NCBI GenBank assembly: GCA_023393125.1
Contig: JAEWMQ010000005.1
Span: forward strand, 53,940-117,939
Origin: Bacillota bacterium
GTDB taxonomy: Bacteria > Bacillota > Clostridia > Lachnospirales > Cellulosilyticaceae
Direction of reading: 5' to 3'
Length of the DNA stretch: 64,000 bases
Shown: one piece after another, positions 7,932 to 16,722 of the stretch
How positions within the stretch are numbered: position 1 is the stretch's first letter
How the letters are laid out: each line of letters starts with the position of its first letter
Position numbers and translations under genes: made by a program
The notes under the pieces: generated by a model
Databases searched by the model: none
The model's input: the letters and a program-made list of their open reading frames with translations, nothing else
What the model was told of the DNA's origin: nothing

Positions 7932-10900
7932 ATGGAGAGTAAAAAGGTTTTAATTATTGGTTCAGGTCCTATTATTATAGGTCAAGCTTGTGAGTTTGAT
8001 TATTCAGGAACGCAGGCATGTAAGGCACTAAGAAATTTAGGTCATCAAATTATTTTAGTTAATTCTAATCCCGCAACGATTATGACTGATCCAGATATTG
8101 CAGATATTACCTATATTGAACCTCTCAACGCAGAGCGTCTCGAAGAAATTATCGCGAAAGAACGTCCAGACTGTTTACTTCCCAATCTAGGAGGTCAATC
8201 AGGTCTTAATTTATGCTCTGAGCTCAATCAACTAGGCATTTTAAAGAAATATAATGTAGAAGTTATAGGTGTTCAAGTAGATGCCATTGAAAGAGGCGAA
8301 GACCGTATTGAATTCAAAAAGACCATGAATACCTTAGGCATTGAAATGGCTAGAAGTGAAGTGGCTTATACTGTAGAAGAAGCTTTAGCTATTGCTGAGC
8401 AGTTAGGTTATCCTGTTGTACTTAGACCAGCTTACACCATGGGAGGTGCAGGTGGTGGTTTGGTTTATAACACAGAAGAACTTAAATCTGTTTGTGCTAG
8501 GGGACTTCAAGCTAGCTTAGTAGGGCAGGTTTTAGTAGAAGAGTCTATCTTAGGCTGGGAAGAGCTAGAATTAGAAGTTGTACGTGATGCTAAAGGAAAT
8601 ATGATTACAGTATGCTTTATCGAAAATATTGACCCATTAGGCGTACATACAGGCGACTCTTTTTGCTCAGCACCGATGCTTACTATCTCAGAAGATGTTC
8701 AGCAAGAACTTCAGCGTCAGGCTTACAAAATTGTAGAGGCTATAGAAGTTATAGGTGGTACCAATGTACAGTTCGCACGTCATACAGAAACAGGTCGTAT
8801 CATTGTTATCGAGATTAATCCAAGGACCTCTCGTTCCTCCGCTCTTGCTTCTAAAGCAACAGGTTTCCCTATTGCTCTTGTATCAGCTATGTTAGCGACT
8901 GGGCTTACCTTAGCAGATATTCCTTGTGGTAAATATGGTACTTTAGATCAGTACAAACCAGATGGGGATTATGTGGTTATTAAATTTGCTCGCTGGGCTT
9001 TTGAGAAGTTTAAAAATGCAGAAGATAAACTGGGCACACAAATGCGTGCTGTAGGGGAAGTTATGAGTATTGGTAAAACTTATAAGGAAGCTTTCCAAAA
9101 AGCTATCAGGAGCCTTGAAACAGGTCGTTATGGTTTAGGCTTTGCTAAAGACTTTAATCAATTAACGAAAAAAGAACTTTTAGCTAAACTTCATGTGCCA
9201 ACCAGTGAAAGACAATTCATTATGTATGAAGCCCTTAGAAAAGGTGCTACTGTAGAAGAACTCTTTAACCTTACCAAAATTAAACCTTATTTCATTGAGC
9301 AAATGAAAGAATTAGTAGAAGAAGAAAATGCTCTCATTGCTATGAAAGGAACTTTCCCTTCTAAAGAAATTCTTCTTAAAGCAAAACAAGATGGTTTCTC
9401 AGACAAATACTTAGCTAAAATCCTAGAAATCTCTGAGGAAGAAGTAAGAGCTAAATGCCTTCTATATGGTATTACAGAAGCATGGGAAGGAGTTCATGTA
9501 AGTGGTACATCTGATTCGGCTTATTACTATTCAAGCTACCATATTAAAGATGAGATCAAGATAAACACAGACAAACCTAAAATTATGATTTTAGGAAGTG
9601 GGCCTAATCGCATTGGTCAAGGTATTGAATTTGACTATTGCTGCGTACATGCGGCTACTGCACTTAAGGAATTAGGGTTTGAAACCATTATGGTCAATTG
9701 TAACCCAGAGACTGTTTCAACAGATTATGATACCTCTGATAAGCTTTACTTTGAGCCTCTTACTTTAGAAGATGTTTTAAGTATTCATGAAAAAGAAAAA
9801 CCTCTGGGTGTCATTGCACAGTTTGGTGGTCAAACCCCTCTTAACTTAGCGGCAGACCTTAAAAAGGCTGGTGTTAATATTCTAGGTACAAGTCCAGAAA
9901 CTATTGACTTTGCAGAAGATAGAGATTTATTTAGAGCCATGATGGAAAAGCTAGAAATTCCTATGCCAGAGTCTGGAATGGCTGTCAACGTAGAAGAAGC
10001 CATAGCCATTGCAAAGCGCATTGGTTATCCAGTCATGGTGAGACCTTCTTATGTATTAGGCGGTCGTGGGATGGAAGTGGTACATGATACCAAAAGCCTA
10101 GAAGTTTATATGAAAGCAGCAGTAGGCGTAACACCAGATCGCCCCATCTTAATAGACAGATTTTTACATAATGCCATGGAGTGCGAAGCTGATGCTATTA
10201 GTGATGGAGAAAATGTTTTTGTGCCAGCTGTTATGGAGCATATTGAGCTTGCAGGTATTCACTCAGGTGACTCAGCTTGCATCTTACCATCTCTTAATAT
10301 TTCAGAAGAAAATGTGGCGATTATCAAGGAGTATACCAAACGTATTGCAAAAGAAATGGGCGTTCGTGGCTTAATGAATATGCAATATGCTATTGAAAAC
10401 AATAAGGTGTATGTGTTAGAGGCTAATCCACGCGCTTCTCGTACCGTACCTTTGGTTTCAAAGGTATGTAATATTCAAATGGTGAGACTGGCAACAGAGA
10501 TTATCACCAGTGAGATTACCCATAAGCCATCACCTGTACCAACACTCAAAGACAGAGTGTTTAAGCACCACGGGGTAAAAGAATCTGTTTTCCCATTCAA
10601 TATGTTCCATGAAGTTGATCCAATTTTAGGACCTGAAATGCGCTCAACAGGTGAAGTGCTTGGTATGTCGGATAACTTCGGCGAAGCTTTCTATAAAGCT
10701 CAAGAAGCTACACAAACTAAAATTGCCCTAGAAGGCACAGTACTTATTAGTGTAAATGACAGAGATAAAACAGAAGTCGTAGAAGTAGCAAGAGGCTTTG
10801 CAGAATGTGGCTTTAAGATTATTGCTACAAGAGGGACAGCAGACCTTCTAAAAGCGAATGGCATCCCAGCAGAAAAGATCTTTAAATTAAATCAAGGTCG

Positions 10901-11138
10901 TCCTAATATTTTAGATGCTATTACTAATAATGAAGTGCAAATCGTTATTAACACTCCTGCTGATAAGGTAGGAGCAGATGATGATAGCTACATTAGAAAA
11001 GCTGCTATTAGAAAACGTGTATTCTATGTAACGACTATGGCAGGGGCGAGAGCCACTGTAGAAGGCATCAAAGCTATTAAAGCTGGCAAAGGTCGTACAA
11101 TTAAATCGCTGCAAGAATTCCATAGTGAAATTAAATAA
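7932..11138 (+). CDS. carB: Carbamoyl-phosphate synthase large subunit
   Basis: A 1068-residue CarB of normal length with the duplicated ATP-grasp architecture. Half one spans about 1-400 (GSGPIIIGQACEFDYSGTQA at the start; EINPRTSRSSALASKATGFP). A linker spans about 400-550. Half two spans about 550-930 (GSGPNRIGQGIEFDY; EANPRASRTVPLVSK). A MGS-like allosteric domain follows from about 930. It makes carbamoyl phosphate for pyrimidine and arginine synthesis, using ammonia from the glutaminase subunit CarA. No carA is adjacent; the gene has its own promoter and terminator, so CarA must be encoded elsewhere. ATG 7932 has TTGGAGGA upstream. Confidence 0.97.
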   Translation: MESKKVLIIGSGPIIIGQACEFDYSGTQACKALRNLGHQIILVNSNPATIMTDPDIADITYIEPLNAERLEEIIAKERPDCLLPNLGGQSGLNLCSELNQLGILKKYNVEVIGVQVDAIERGEDRIEFKKTMNTLGIEMARSEVAYTVEEALAIAEQLGYPVVLRPAYTMGGAGGGLVYNTEELKSVCARGLQASLVGQVLVEESILGWEELELEVVRDAKGNMITVCFIENIDPLGVHTGDSFCSAPMLTISEDVQQELQRQAYKIVEAIEVIGGTNVQFARHTETGRIIVIEINPRTSRSSALASKATGFPIALVSAMLATGLTLADIPCGKYGTLDQYKPDGDYVVIKFARWAFEKFKNAEDKLGTQMRAVGEVMSIGKTYKEAFQKAIRSLETGRYGLGFAKDFNQLTKKELLAKLHVPTSERQFIMYEALRKGATVEELFNLTKIKPYFIEQMKELVEEENALIAMKGTFPSKEILLKAKQDGFSDKYLAKILEISEEEVRAKCLLYGITEAWEGVHVSGTSDSAYYYSSYHIKDEIKINTDKPKIMILGSGPNRIGQGIEFDYCCVHAATALKELGFETIMVNCNPETVSTDYDTSDKLYFEPLTLEDVLSIHEKEKPLGVIAQFGGQTPLNLAADLKKAGVNILGTSPETIDFAEDRDLFRAMMEKLEIPMPESGMAVNVEEAIAIAKRIGYPVMVRPSYVLGGRGMEVVHDTKSLEVYMKAAVGVTPDRPILIDRFLHNAMECEADAISDGENVFVPAVMEHIELAGIHSGDSACILPSLNISEENVAIIKEYTKRIAKEMGVRGLMNMQYAIENNKVYVLEANPRASRTVPLVSKVCNIQMVRLATEIITSEITHKPSPVPTLKDRVFKHHGVKESVFPFNMFHEVDPILGPEMRSTGEVLGMSDNFGEAFYKAQEATQTKIALEGTVLISVNDRDKTEVVEVARGFAECGFKIIATRGTADLLKANGIPAEKIFKLNQGRPNILDAITNNEVQIVINTPADKVGADDDSYIRKAAIRKRVFYVTTMAGARATVEGIKAIKAGKGRTIKSLQEFHSEIK

Positions 11139-11149
11139 GATTAAGAATG

Positions 11150-11200
11150 AAACACATGTAAAAACATCATGATAGAGATGCTTTTACGTGTGTTTTTATT
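11150..11200 (+). terminator. Terminator after carB
   Basis: The 19-nt arm at 11150-11168 pairs with 11177-11195 with two G-U pairs; the stem ends in a T-run. Confidence 0.85.
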
Positions 11201-11331
11201 TTTAAAAAATGATAAAAAAGTATAGATATTAAAATTTATGCTATGGAAAAATTATTTAATAAGGAGTATGCTAAAGGCATAGAATAAAAAAGAAGTTCCA
11301 TTTTTATGGAAATGCATGAAAGGAGAAAACA

Positions 11332-12243
11332 ATGTACGATGTCATTATTATTGGTGCAGGTACAGCTGGTTTATCTGCAGCCATTTATACATCACGAGCA
11401 GGTAAAAATACGTTACTTTTAGAAGGTTATATACCTGGCGGACAAATTGTGAGTTCCAAAGAAATTGAAAATTACCCAGGAATTAAACATATATCTGGGG
11501 CTGATTTTGCATCTGCCCTTTATGAACAAGCGCTTTCATTAGGAGCAAGCATCAAATATGACAATGCTACTTCAATAGAGAGCTTACCTGATAAGAAGGT
11601 TGTAAAAACAAGTGAAACTAGTTATGAATGTAAAAGCATTATTATTGCAACAGGAGCTACCAAAAGACCATTGGGCTTAGAGATGGAAAAGGAATTAACA
11701 GGACTAGGTGTATCTTACTGCGCTATATGCGATGGTGCTTTTTTCAAAGGAAAAGAAGTGGCAGTTGTAGGTGGTGGTAATACTGCTATTGAAGATGCGA
11801 TCTTTCTTTCTGCCTATTGTAAGAAGGTTTACCTTATTCATAGAAAAGATAGTTTAAGAGCAGAGTCTCGTTTAGTAGAAACCCTTGAAGCAAGAGAGAA
11901 TGTATCCTTCGTTTTAGAAAGTTTAGTTACAAAGCTTCATGGTAGTAAGCATTTAGAGGCAATAAGTGTTAAGAATAAGTCAGGCGTAGAGACTTTTTTA
12001 CCTGTAAATGGTCTTTTTGTTGCAGTTGGACAGATACCTGCTAACGACTTTTGTTCGCATATCATTGCCTTAAATGAGGAAGGTTATATTATTGCAGATG
12101 AAGATTGTAGAACAAATGAAGAGGGAATCTTTGTTGCTGGTGATTGCCGCACTAAAGCTATACGTCAGTTAACAACAGCTTCAAGTGATGGCACTATTGC
12201 AGGTCTTGCTGCATGTGAATATATTGATAACCTAATCCGTTAA
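11332..12243 (+). CDS. trxB: Thioredoxin reductase
   Basis: A 303-residue flavoprotein disulfide reductase of standard length. The N-terminal FAD site is IIGAGTAGLSAAIY, the redox pair is CAIC in YCAICDG near residue 131, the NADPH site is GGGNTAIEDA, and the second FAD motif is GIFVAGDC near the C-terminus. It reduces thioredoxin or a related partner with NADPH in the cytoplasm. No thioredoxin gene is adjacent. GAAAGGAG precedes ATG 11332, and it is a single-gene unit closed by a terminator. Confidence 0.93.
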   Translation: MYDVIIIGAGTAGLSAAIYTSRAGKNTLLLEGYIPGGQIVSSKEIENYPGIKHISGADFASALYEQALSLGASIKYDNATSIESLPDKKVVKTSETSYECKSIIIATGATKRPLGLEMEKELTGLGVSYCAICDGAFFKGKEVAVVGGGNTAIEDAIFLSAYCKKVYLIHRKDSLRAESRLVETLEARENVSFVLESLVTKLHGSKHLEAISVKNKSGVETFLPVNGLFVAVGQIPANDFCSHIIALNEEGYIIADEDCRTNEEGIFVAGDCRTKAIRQLTTASSDGTIAGLAACEYIDNLIR

Positions 12244-12247
12244 ATAG

Positions 12248-12300
12248 AAAGAGGCTATCCTAACACTGATTTATATCTAGTGTTAGGATAGCCCTTTTAT
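12248..12300 (+). terminator. Terminator after trxB
   Basis: A perfect 15-bp stem, GGCTATCCTAACACT (12253-12267) with 12279-12293, followed by TTTTAT. Confidence 0.9.
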
Positions 12301-12407
12301 TTTTGAAAGTTAAAGGGTGATTTTAATCTTTCTATAGTTGTAGTTTAAAAAATTAATCATAGGTATAATAAATATTTAAAAAATTTAGAAAACATATCAA
12401 GAATTGC

Positions 12408-12435
12408 TTGACAGAAATGCAATAATATGTAAAAT
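12408..12435 (+). promoter_or_regulatory. Predicted promoter of the M13 peptidase gene
   Basis: TTGACA (12408-12413), a 16-bp spacer and TAAAAT (12430-12435), 43 bp upstream of the start codon. Confidence 0.6.
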
Positions 12436-12477
12436 TAAGAATTATAAGATAAAAGAGTTAGAGAAAGGGAAGTAGCT

Positions 12478-14454
12478 ATGCATATTACTTATAGATTGTT
12501 TAAAAGTCTTCGAATAAGCTTGATATTAATAGTAACAGTAGTATGTACCTCTTGCCAAAGTGCACAATCTTCTTTTAGTGAGCTAAGAGAAGATTTTTAT
12601 GAATCAGTTAATAATAAATGGTTAAAAGAAACAACATTACCTGACGGAGTAGCCAGCTATACTGCCTTTGATGAAGTCGTTTCAAAAACCAACCAAAAAG
12701 TTTATGAAATAATGGATCAAATAATGAAAGAGCCTAATAAAGAAAGACTCACTAAATCAGAGCGTAATTTGGAAACGTTTTGCATGAACTTTTTAAATCT
12801 AGATATGAGAAATCAGCAAAATATAGAGCCAATAAAAGAAGCTTTAGATGAGATTAGAGGGGTAAAAACTACAAAGCAGTTAAATAAAGTACTTACTAAT
12901 CCAGATATTAACTGTCTTACACAATTAGTTAGCTTCGATTTATTTATTGATTCTAAGAATCTAGTGAATGTATTAAGCTGCTATATGCCACAGTTGACTT
13001 TAGGAGATGCTAGTTTTTACGAAGAAGAAAATGAACTAGGCAAGGCTATGCAAGAGGCTTACAACCACTTTTTTGTACGTTTATTTACAATGAGTGGAAC
13101 AACAGAAGATGAGGCAATTATTAAGGCAAAGCATGTTTTAGAGATGGAAAAAATAATAGCCCAGGATTCAAACCGTGCTACTAGAGAATATGTTTATACA
13201 AGAGAAGAACTAGATTATTTAGTACCAGAATTAAAGCTTCCTGAACTACTAGATCACATAGGGTATCAGAATGTAGAGAAAGTAACGGTTATTAATCTAG
13301 ATTATCTTTTAAAGTTAAATAACCTTTATCAAAAAGAAGACATAGATGTATTTAGGGATTACATAGAAGGTATGTTTTTAAAAGAGGCAAGTAGTTATTT
13401 AAGTGAAGCCTTTGATGAGGCCTATACGACATTCAATAATCAGATTTATGGAATAGAATCGGTACAAACGTTAGAAGATAAAGCAAAAGCTTGTATGGAA
13501 AAGTACTTTCAAAAAGAAATTGATGAGTTATATATAAATAAGGGAAATATACAAGAACCAGCAGATGATTTAAAGCTAATGGCAGAGGATCTCATAGTCA
13601 TCTATAAGCAAAGGATTATAGATGCAGAGTGGATGAGTGAACAAACCAAACAATATGCCATAGAGAAATTAGAAAATATAACAATCAATATAGGGTATCC
13701 AGATAATTGGGGAATAGAAAATAACATAGAACTTAAAAGTTATGAGGATGGGGGATCCTTAATAAGAAGCATATTAGATATAAAACAAGCTAGGCGTTTA
13801 AGTCAAAGGGAGAAAGTAGGTAAGCCTCTTGATCCAAAACAATGGGATTTTTCTATAAGAGTGCCTAATGCCTATTATAATTATACAACCAATAGTATGT
13901 TTATTCCCATAGGTATATTGCAAGAGCCATTTTATAGCAATAGTCAATCCTATGAAAAGAATTTAGGGGGAATAGGAACGATTATTGCTCATGAGATTTC
14001 ACATTGTTTTGATGAGATAGGAGCTACTTATGATAAGGATGGTAGACTTCGCAATTGGTGGACAACTGAAGATCAAAACCAGTTTAGAAAGAAATTACAA
14101 CAGGTAAAATCCCTTTATAATAGCATTGAAATAGAGCCAGAGCAGTTTATAGATGGGGGCAGAACAGCAAATGAGAATTTTGCAGACTTGATGGGGATAG
14201 AGAGTTGTTTAGAACTTTTAAAATCAAAAAAACAAGTTAACTATCGTTTATTCTTCGAAAACTATGCTGCAACTTATAGATGCATTTTTACTCAGGCTTA
14301 CGAAGATTACTTATTAAATTATGATTTTCATGCACCAGCTAAGTACAGAATAAACACTGTGTTAAGTCAGTTTGATGAGTTTTATGAAACCTATCATGTT
14401 AAAGAGATAGATGGGATGTATATTCCTAAAGAAAGCAGGCTGGAGATTTGGTGA
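12478..14454 (+). CDS. M13 (neprilysin/PepO) family zinc metallopeptidase, probable lipoprotein
   Basis: A 658-residue protein with an N-terminal hydrophobic segment ending VVCTSC, a poor but plausible lipobox (cysteine near residue 26). The catalytic motif is HEISH near 504-508 inside IIAHEISHCFDE, with the third zinc ligand in ENFADLMG near 565. The M13 N-terminal region starts with FYESVNNKWLKET, and full length matches the family. M13 enzymes cleave short peptides outside the membrane. It ends 96 bp before the double-glycine peptide gene with no terminator between, so co-transcription is possible. A role in processing, degrading or resisting the neighbouring peptide is inference. Confidence 0.88.
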   Translation: MHITYRLFKSLRISLILIVTVVCTSCQSAQSSFSELREDFYESVNNKWLKETTLPDGVASYTAFDEVVSKTNQKVYEIMDQIMKEPNKERLTKSERNLETFCMNFLNLDMRNQQNIEPIKEALDEIRGVKTTKQLNKVLTNPDINCLTQLVSFDLFIDSKNLVNVLSCYMPQLTLGDASFYEEENELGKAMQEAYNHFFVRLFTMSGTTEDEAIIKAKHVLEMEKIIAQDSNRATREYVYTREELDYLVPELKLPELLDHIGYQNVEKVTVINLDYLLKLNNLYQKEDIDVFRDYIEGMFLKEASSYLSEAFDEAYTTFNNQIYGIESVQTLEDKAKACMEKYFQKEIDELYINKGNIQEPADDLKLMAEDLIVIYKQRIIDAEWMSEQTKQYAIEKLENITINIGYPDNWGIENNIELKSYEDGGSLIRSILDIKQARRLSQREKVGKPLDPKQWDFSIRVPNAYYNYTTNSMFIPIGILQEPFYSNSQSYEKNLGGIGTIIAHEISHCFDEIGATYDKDGRLRNWWTTEDQNQFRKKLQQVKSLYNSIEIEPEQFIDGGRTANENFADLMGIESCLELLKSKKQVNYRLFFENYAATYRCIFTQAYEDYLLNYDFHAPAKYRINTVLSQFDEFYETYHVKEIDGMYIPKESRLEIW

Positions 14455-14550
14455 AGATAAATACCATAGAGATTTAAGGTGACTTAGATTCCTATGTATT
14501 TATAGATGGTTAGTTTAAATAATATGTAATTTTGAGAGGAGCGCATAAAA

Positions 14551-14715
14551 ATGAAAAAAACAAATTTAAATACAATGAGCTTAAATAATTTACAAAACAA
14601 AATGGAAACGTTATCAGAAACTAGTTTATATGGTATTCAAGGTGGTGCTTGGGTATATGTATATGCTGGTACACTTAATGGAAAAGCTTATTATACAAGA
14701 TATTGGGTTTGCTAA
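14551..14715 (+). CDS. Double-glycine precursor peptide of a radical SAM-modified peptide (candidate RiPP)
   Basis: A 54-residue peptide with GAGAGGAG upstream of ATG 14551. The leader ends LSETSLYGIQGG, which matches the double-glycine consensus at L-12, S-11, L-7, I-4, G-2 and G-1. The predicted 22-residue core after GG starts AWVYVYAG and ends YYTRYWVC. It has seven aromatic residues (five Tyr, two Trp) and a single, C-terminal cysteine. It is directly followed by a radical SAM/SPASM enzyme, a C39-peptidase exporter and an HlyD adaptor, the normal partners of such a peptide. I do not recognise the core as a named bacteriocin family. Modification type and activity are unknown. Confidence 0.85.
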   Translation: MKKTNLNTMSLNNLQNKMETLSETSLYGIQGGAWVYVYAGTLNGKAYYTRYWVC

Positions 14716-14868
14716 TAGCTAAAAAATAATTATTTATTTAGTTATTCAGTATTGAAGACTATTAAAAATTAATTTATTTATGATACATATATTTAAACTA
14801 ACCTTTCTTTAGTAAAAAAATGAAGATAAAGATAATAGAAAATGAAGGTACAACCTAGGAGGAATGGA

Positions 14869-16650
14869 ATGAAGCTGACAATTAAAGTGTTTTCAGATAT
14901 GGATATTAAAGTACTTTATGTTAAAGAAATTCATTACTACTTTACATTAAGTTGTGCAAGTAACATAAGTGAAGGGGAGCATCAACTATCAAAGGAAGCT
15001 TTTTTAGAGCTTGTTAACAAAGAAGATGAGGGCTTAGGAGAAAAGTTACAGAAGCTTATTGAAGAGAGAGAAGGGCATACTTTTTCCATAGACGATATTT
15101 GTAAAGAGCAGATGCCACAGTATGTGCTTTGTATTCATCCATCTAGGCATTGTAATTTGGCTTGTCGTTATTGTTTTGGACAAGATGAATATTTACCAAC
15201 ACAAGAAATTTCTATAGAGGTAGCTAAAAAAGGAATAGATTTTTTAGTGGAACAAGTGGGGAAAGAGGGAAGTACCTATTTAGTGGATTTAGCAGGTTCA
15301 GGAGAACCTTTATTGAATCTACCTATGTTAAAAGAGATTATAGAGTATTGTGATCAAAAAAGAAGTGAGCTAGGAAAAAATATAAAAGTTATGTTCCCTA
15401 CTAATGCCACTTTATTAACAGCTGAGATAGTAGAATACCTTAATAGTAAAACCAATGTATTATTAGGAGTAAGTATAGATGGTGGTAAGTCACACCATGA
15501 TTGTAATAGAGTAGATCATAAGCAAGAAGGTACTTATGAGAAAGTGGTAAATGGGATGAAATTGCTGGGTGATAAAAAATTCGGCATGGCTGTTACTATT
15601 ACACCTTTTAATGAAGCTATTGATCAGGTTTATGAGGCGCTATATCCACTTAATAATGAAGATGCGATTAGTATAAGAATGGTAAGGTTATATGGTTCAT
15701 CTCCATATGCTTTTGATAATATTAATGTTTCCAATGTGATGGAAGCTTATCATCGCCTAGTAGATAAAATACTAGAGCATCTTAAAATGGGAGATTACAA
15801 CTACTTATTTACCTTATTAAAAGGCTCAGATACTTTTGGTGGCTATATTAAGAAGGCAGCTGGTAAGGGATTGCTTAATATGTTTAGATGTGATGCAGGA
15901 CAGACTAGAATGGTTATGAATGAAAAAGGAGAACTTTATGCTTGCTCTGTGATGAATGGCAAGGAAGAGTTTAAGATTGGTGACATTTATAAAGGAATAG
16001 ATGCCAAGAAACAAGAAGTCTTTTGGAAATCTAATATTTTAGAATCAGAGAAATGTAAAGGCTGTTGGGCAGCATATGTTTGTGGAGGAGAATGTCATGT
16101 AACGGCATATGTGATGAATCAAGATTTGTTCACTCCATATGATCCAATTTGCTTATTTAGAAGAGAATTGATTAAGCTGAGTATAGCTTTTATAGAGACC
16201 TTAAGAAAAGAATATCAAGAGATTTATAAAAATGTGATGAGTTTTATACATACAACAGAAAGATATGTGATGTCTAATTCAGGTATTTGGGCTATTACAC
16301 AATACCTAAAAGAGTATGATATAAGGTTAGATTATCGTGCTATAGAAGATAGACTAGAATATGATGAGTATGGCGCTCATCCAACACAAGTACATAGCTT
16401 CTTACAAAAGTATATAAAAGATTTAGAGGCATTTGAAATAGATGGAGAGATTGACCTAGAAGATATTAACTATCCTATTATTGCCTATATCAATAAGGGT
16501 GAAACAATTCATCATGAATATTTATTGATTACGGGCCATAAAGAGGAGAAATTACTACTTCAATCTTTAGAAAAAAGTAGCGGTTTAGAAATACCAGCAG
16601 ATCTATTTTTTAGTCAAGTCTCAAATGTTGTACTAGCTAGAGCTGAGTAA
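14869..16650 (+). CDS. Radical SAM/SPASM peptide maturase
   Basis: A 593-residue enzyme. The radical SAM cluster is CNLACRYC near residues 95-102 (CxxxCxxC), followed by the GSGEPLLN glycine motif. The SPASM region has CDAG near 341, CSVMNG near 359, then CKGCWAAYVCGGEC near 396-409. That supplies enough cysteines for two auxiliary [4Fe-4S] clusters. About 90 residues precede the radical SAM core and may bind the leader; about 150 follow SPASM. Such enzymes install thioether or carbon-carbon crosslinks in peptides. ATG 14869 is preferred over ATG 14842 because AGGAGGA at 14857-14863 is correctly spaced. The 150-bp gap from the precursor holds no gene. Confidence 0.9.
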   Translation: MKLTIKVFSDMDIKVLYVKEIHYYFTLSCASNISEGEHQLSKEAFLELVNKEDEGLGEKLQKLIEEREGHTFSIDDICKEQMPQYVLCIHPSRHCNLACRYCFGQDEYLPTQEISIEVAKKGIDFLVEQVGKEGSTYLVDLAGSGEPLLNLPMLKEIIEYCDQKRSELGKNIKVMFPTNATLLTAEIVEYLNSKTNVLLGVSIDGGKSHHDCNRVDHKQEGTYEKVVNGMKLLGDKKFGMAVTITPFNEAIDQVYEALYPLNNEDAISIRMVRLYGSSPYAFDNINVSNVMEAYHRLVDKILEHLKMGDYNYLFTLLKGSDTFGGYIKKAAGKGLLNMFRCDAGQTRMVMNEKGELYACSVMNGKEEFKIGDIYKGIDAKKQEVFWKSNILESEKCKGCWAAYVCGGECHVTAYVMNQDLFTPYDPICLFRRELIKLSIAFIETLRKEYQEIYKNVMSFIHTTERYVMSNSGIWAITQYLKEYDIRLDYRAIEDRLEYDEYGAHPTQVHSFLQKYIKDLEAFEIDGEIDLEDINYPIIAYINKGETIHHEYLLITGHKEEKLLLQSLEKSSGLEIPADLFFSQVSNVVLARAE

Positions 16651-16722
16651 TTTAAAGCTAGTGTTAAAGGCCAAAAGGAATATGAAACAGATAAGCAAAA
16701 GCTAAAGGATGTGAGAATACTT

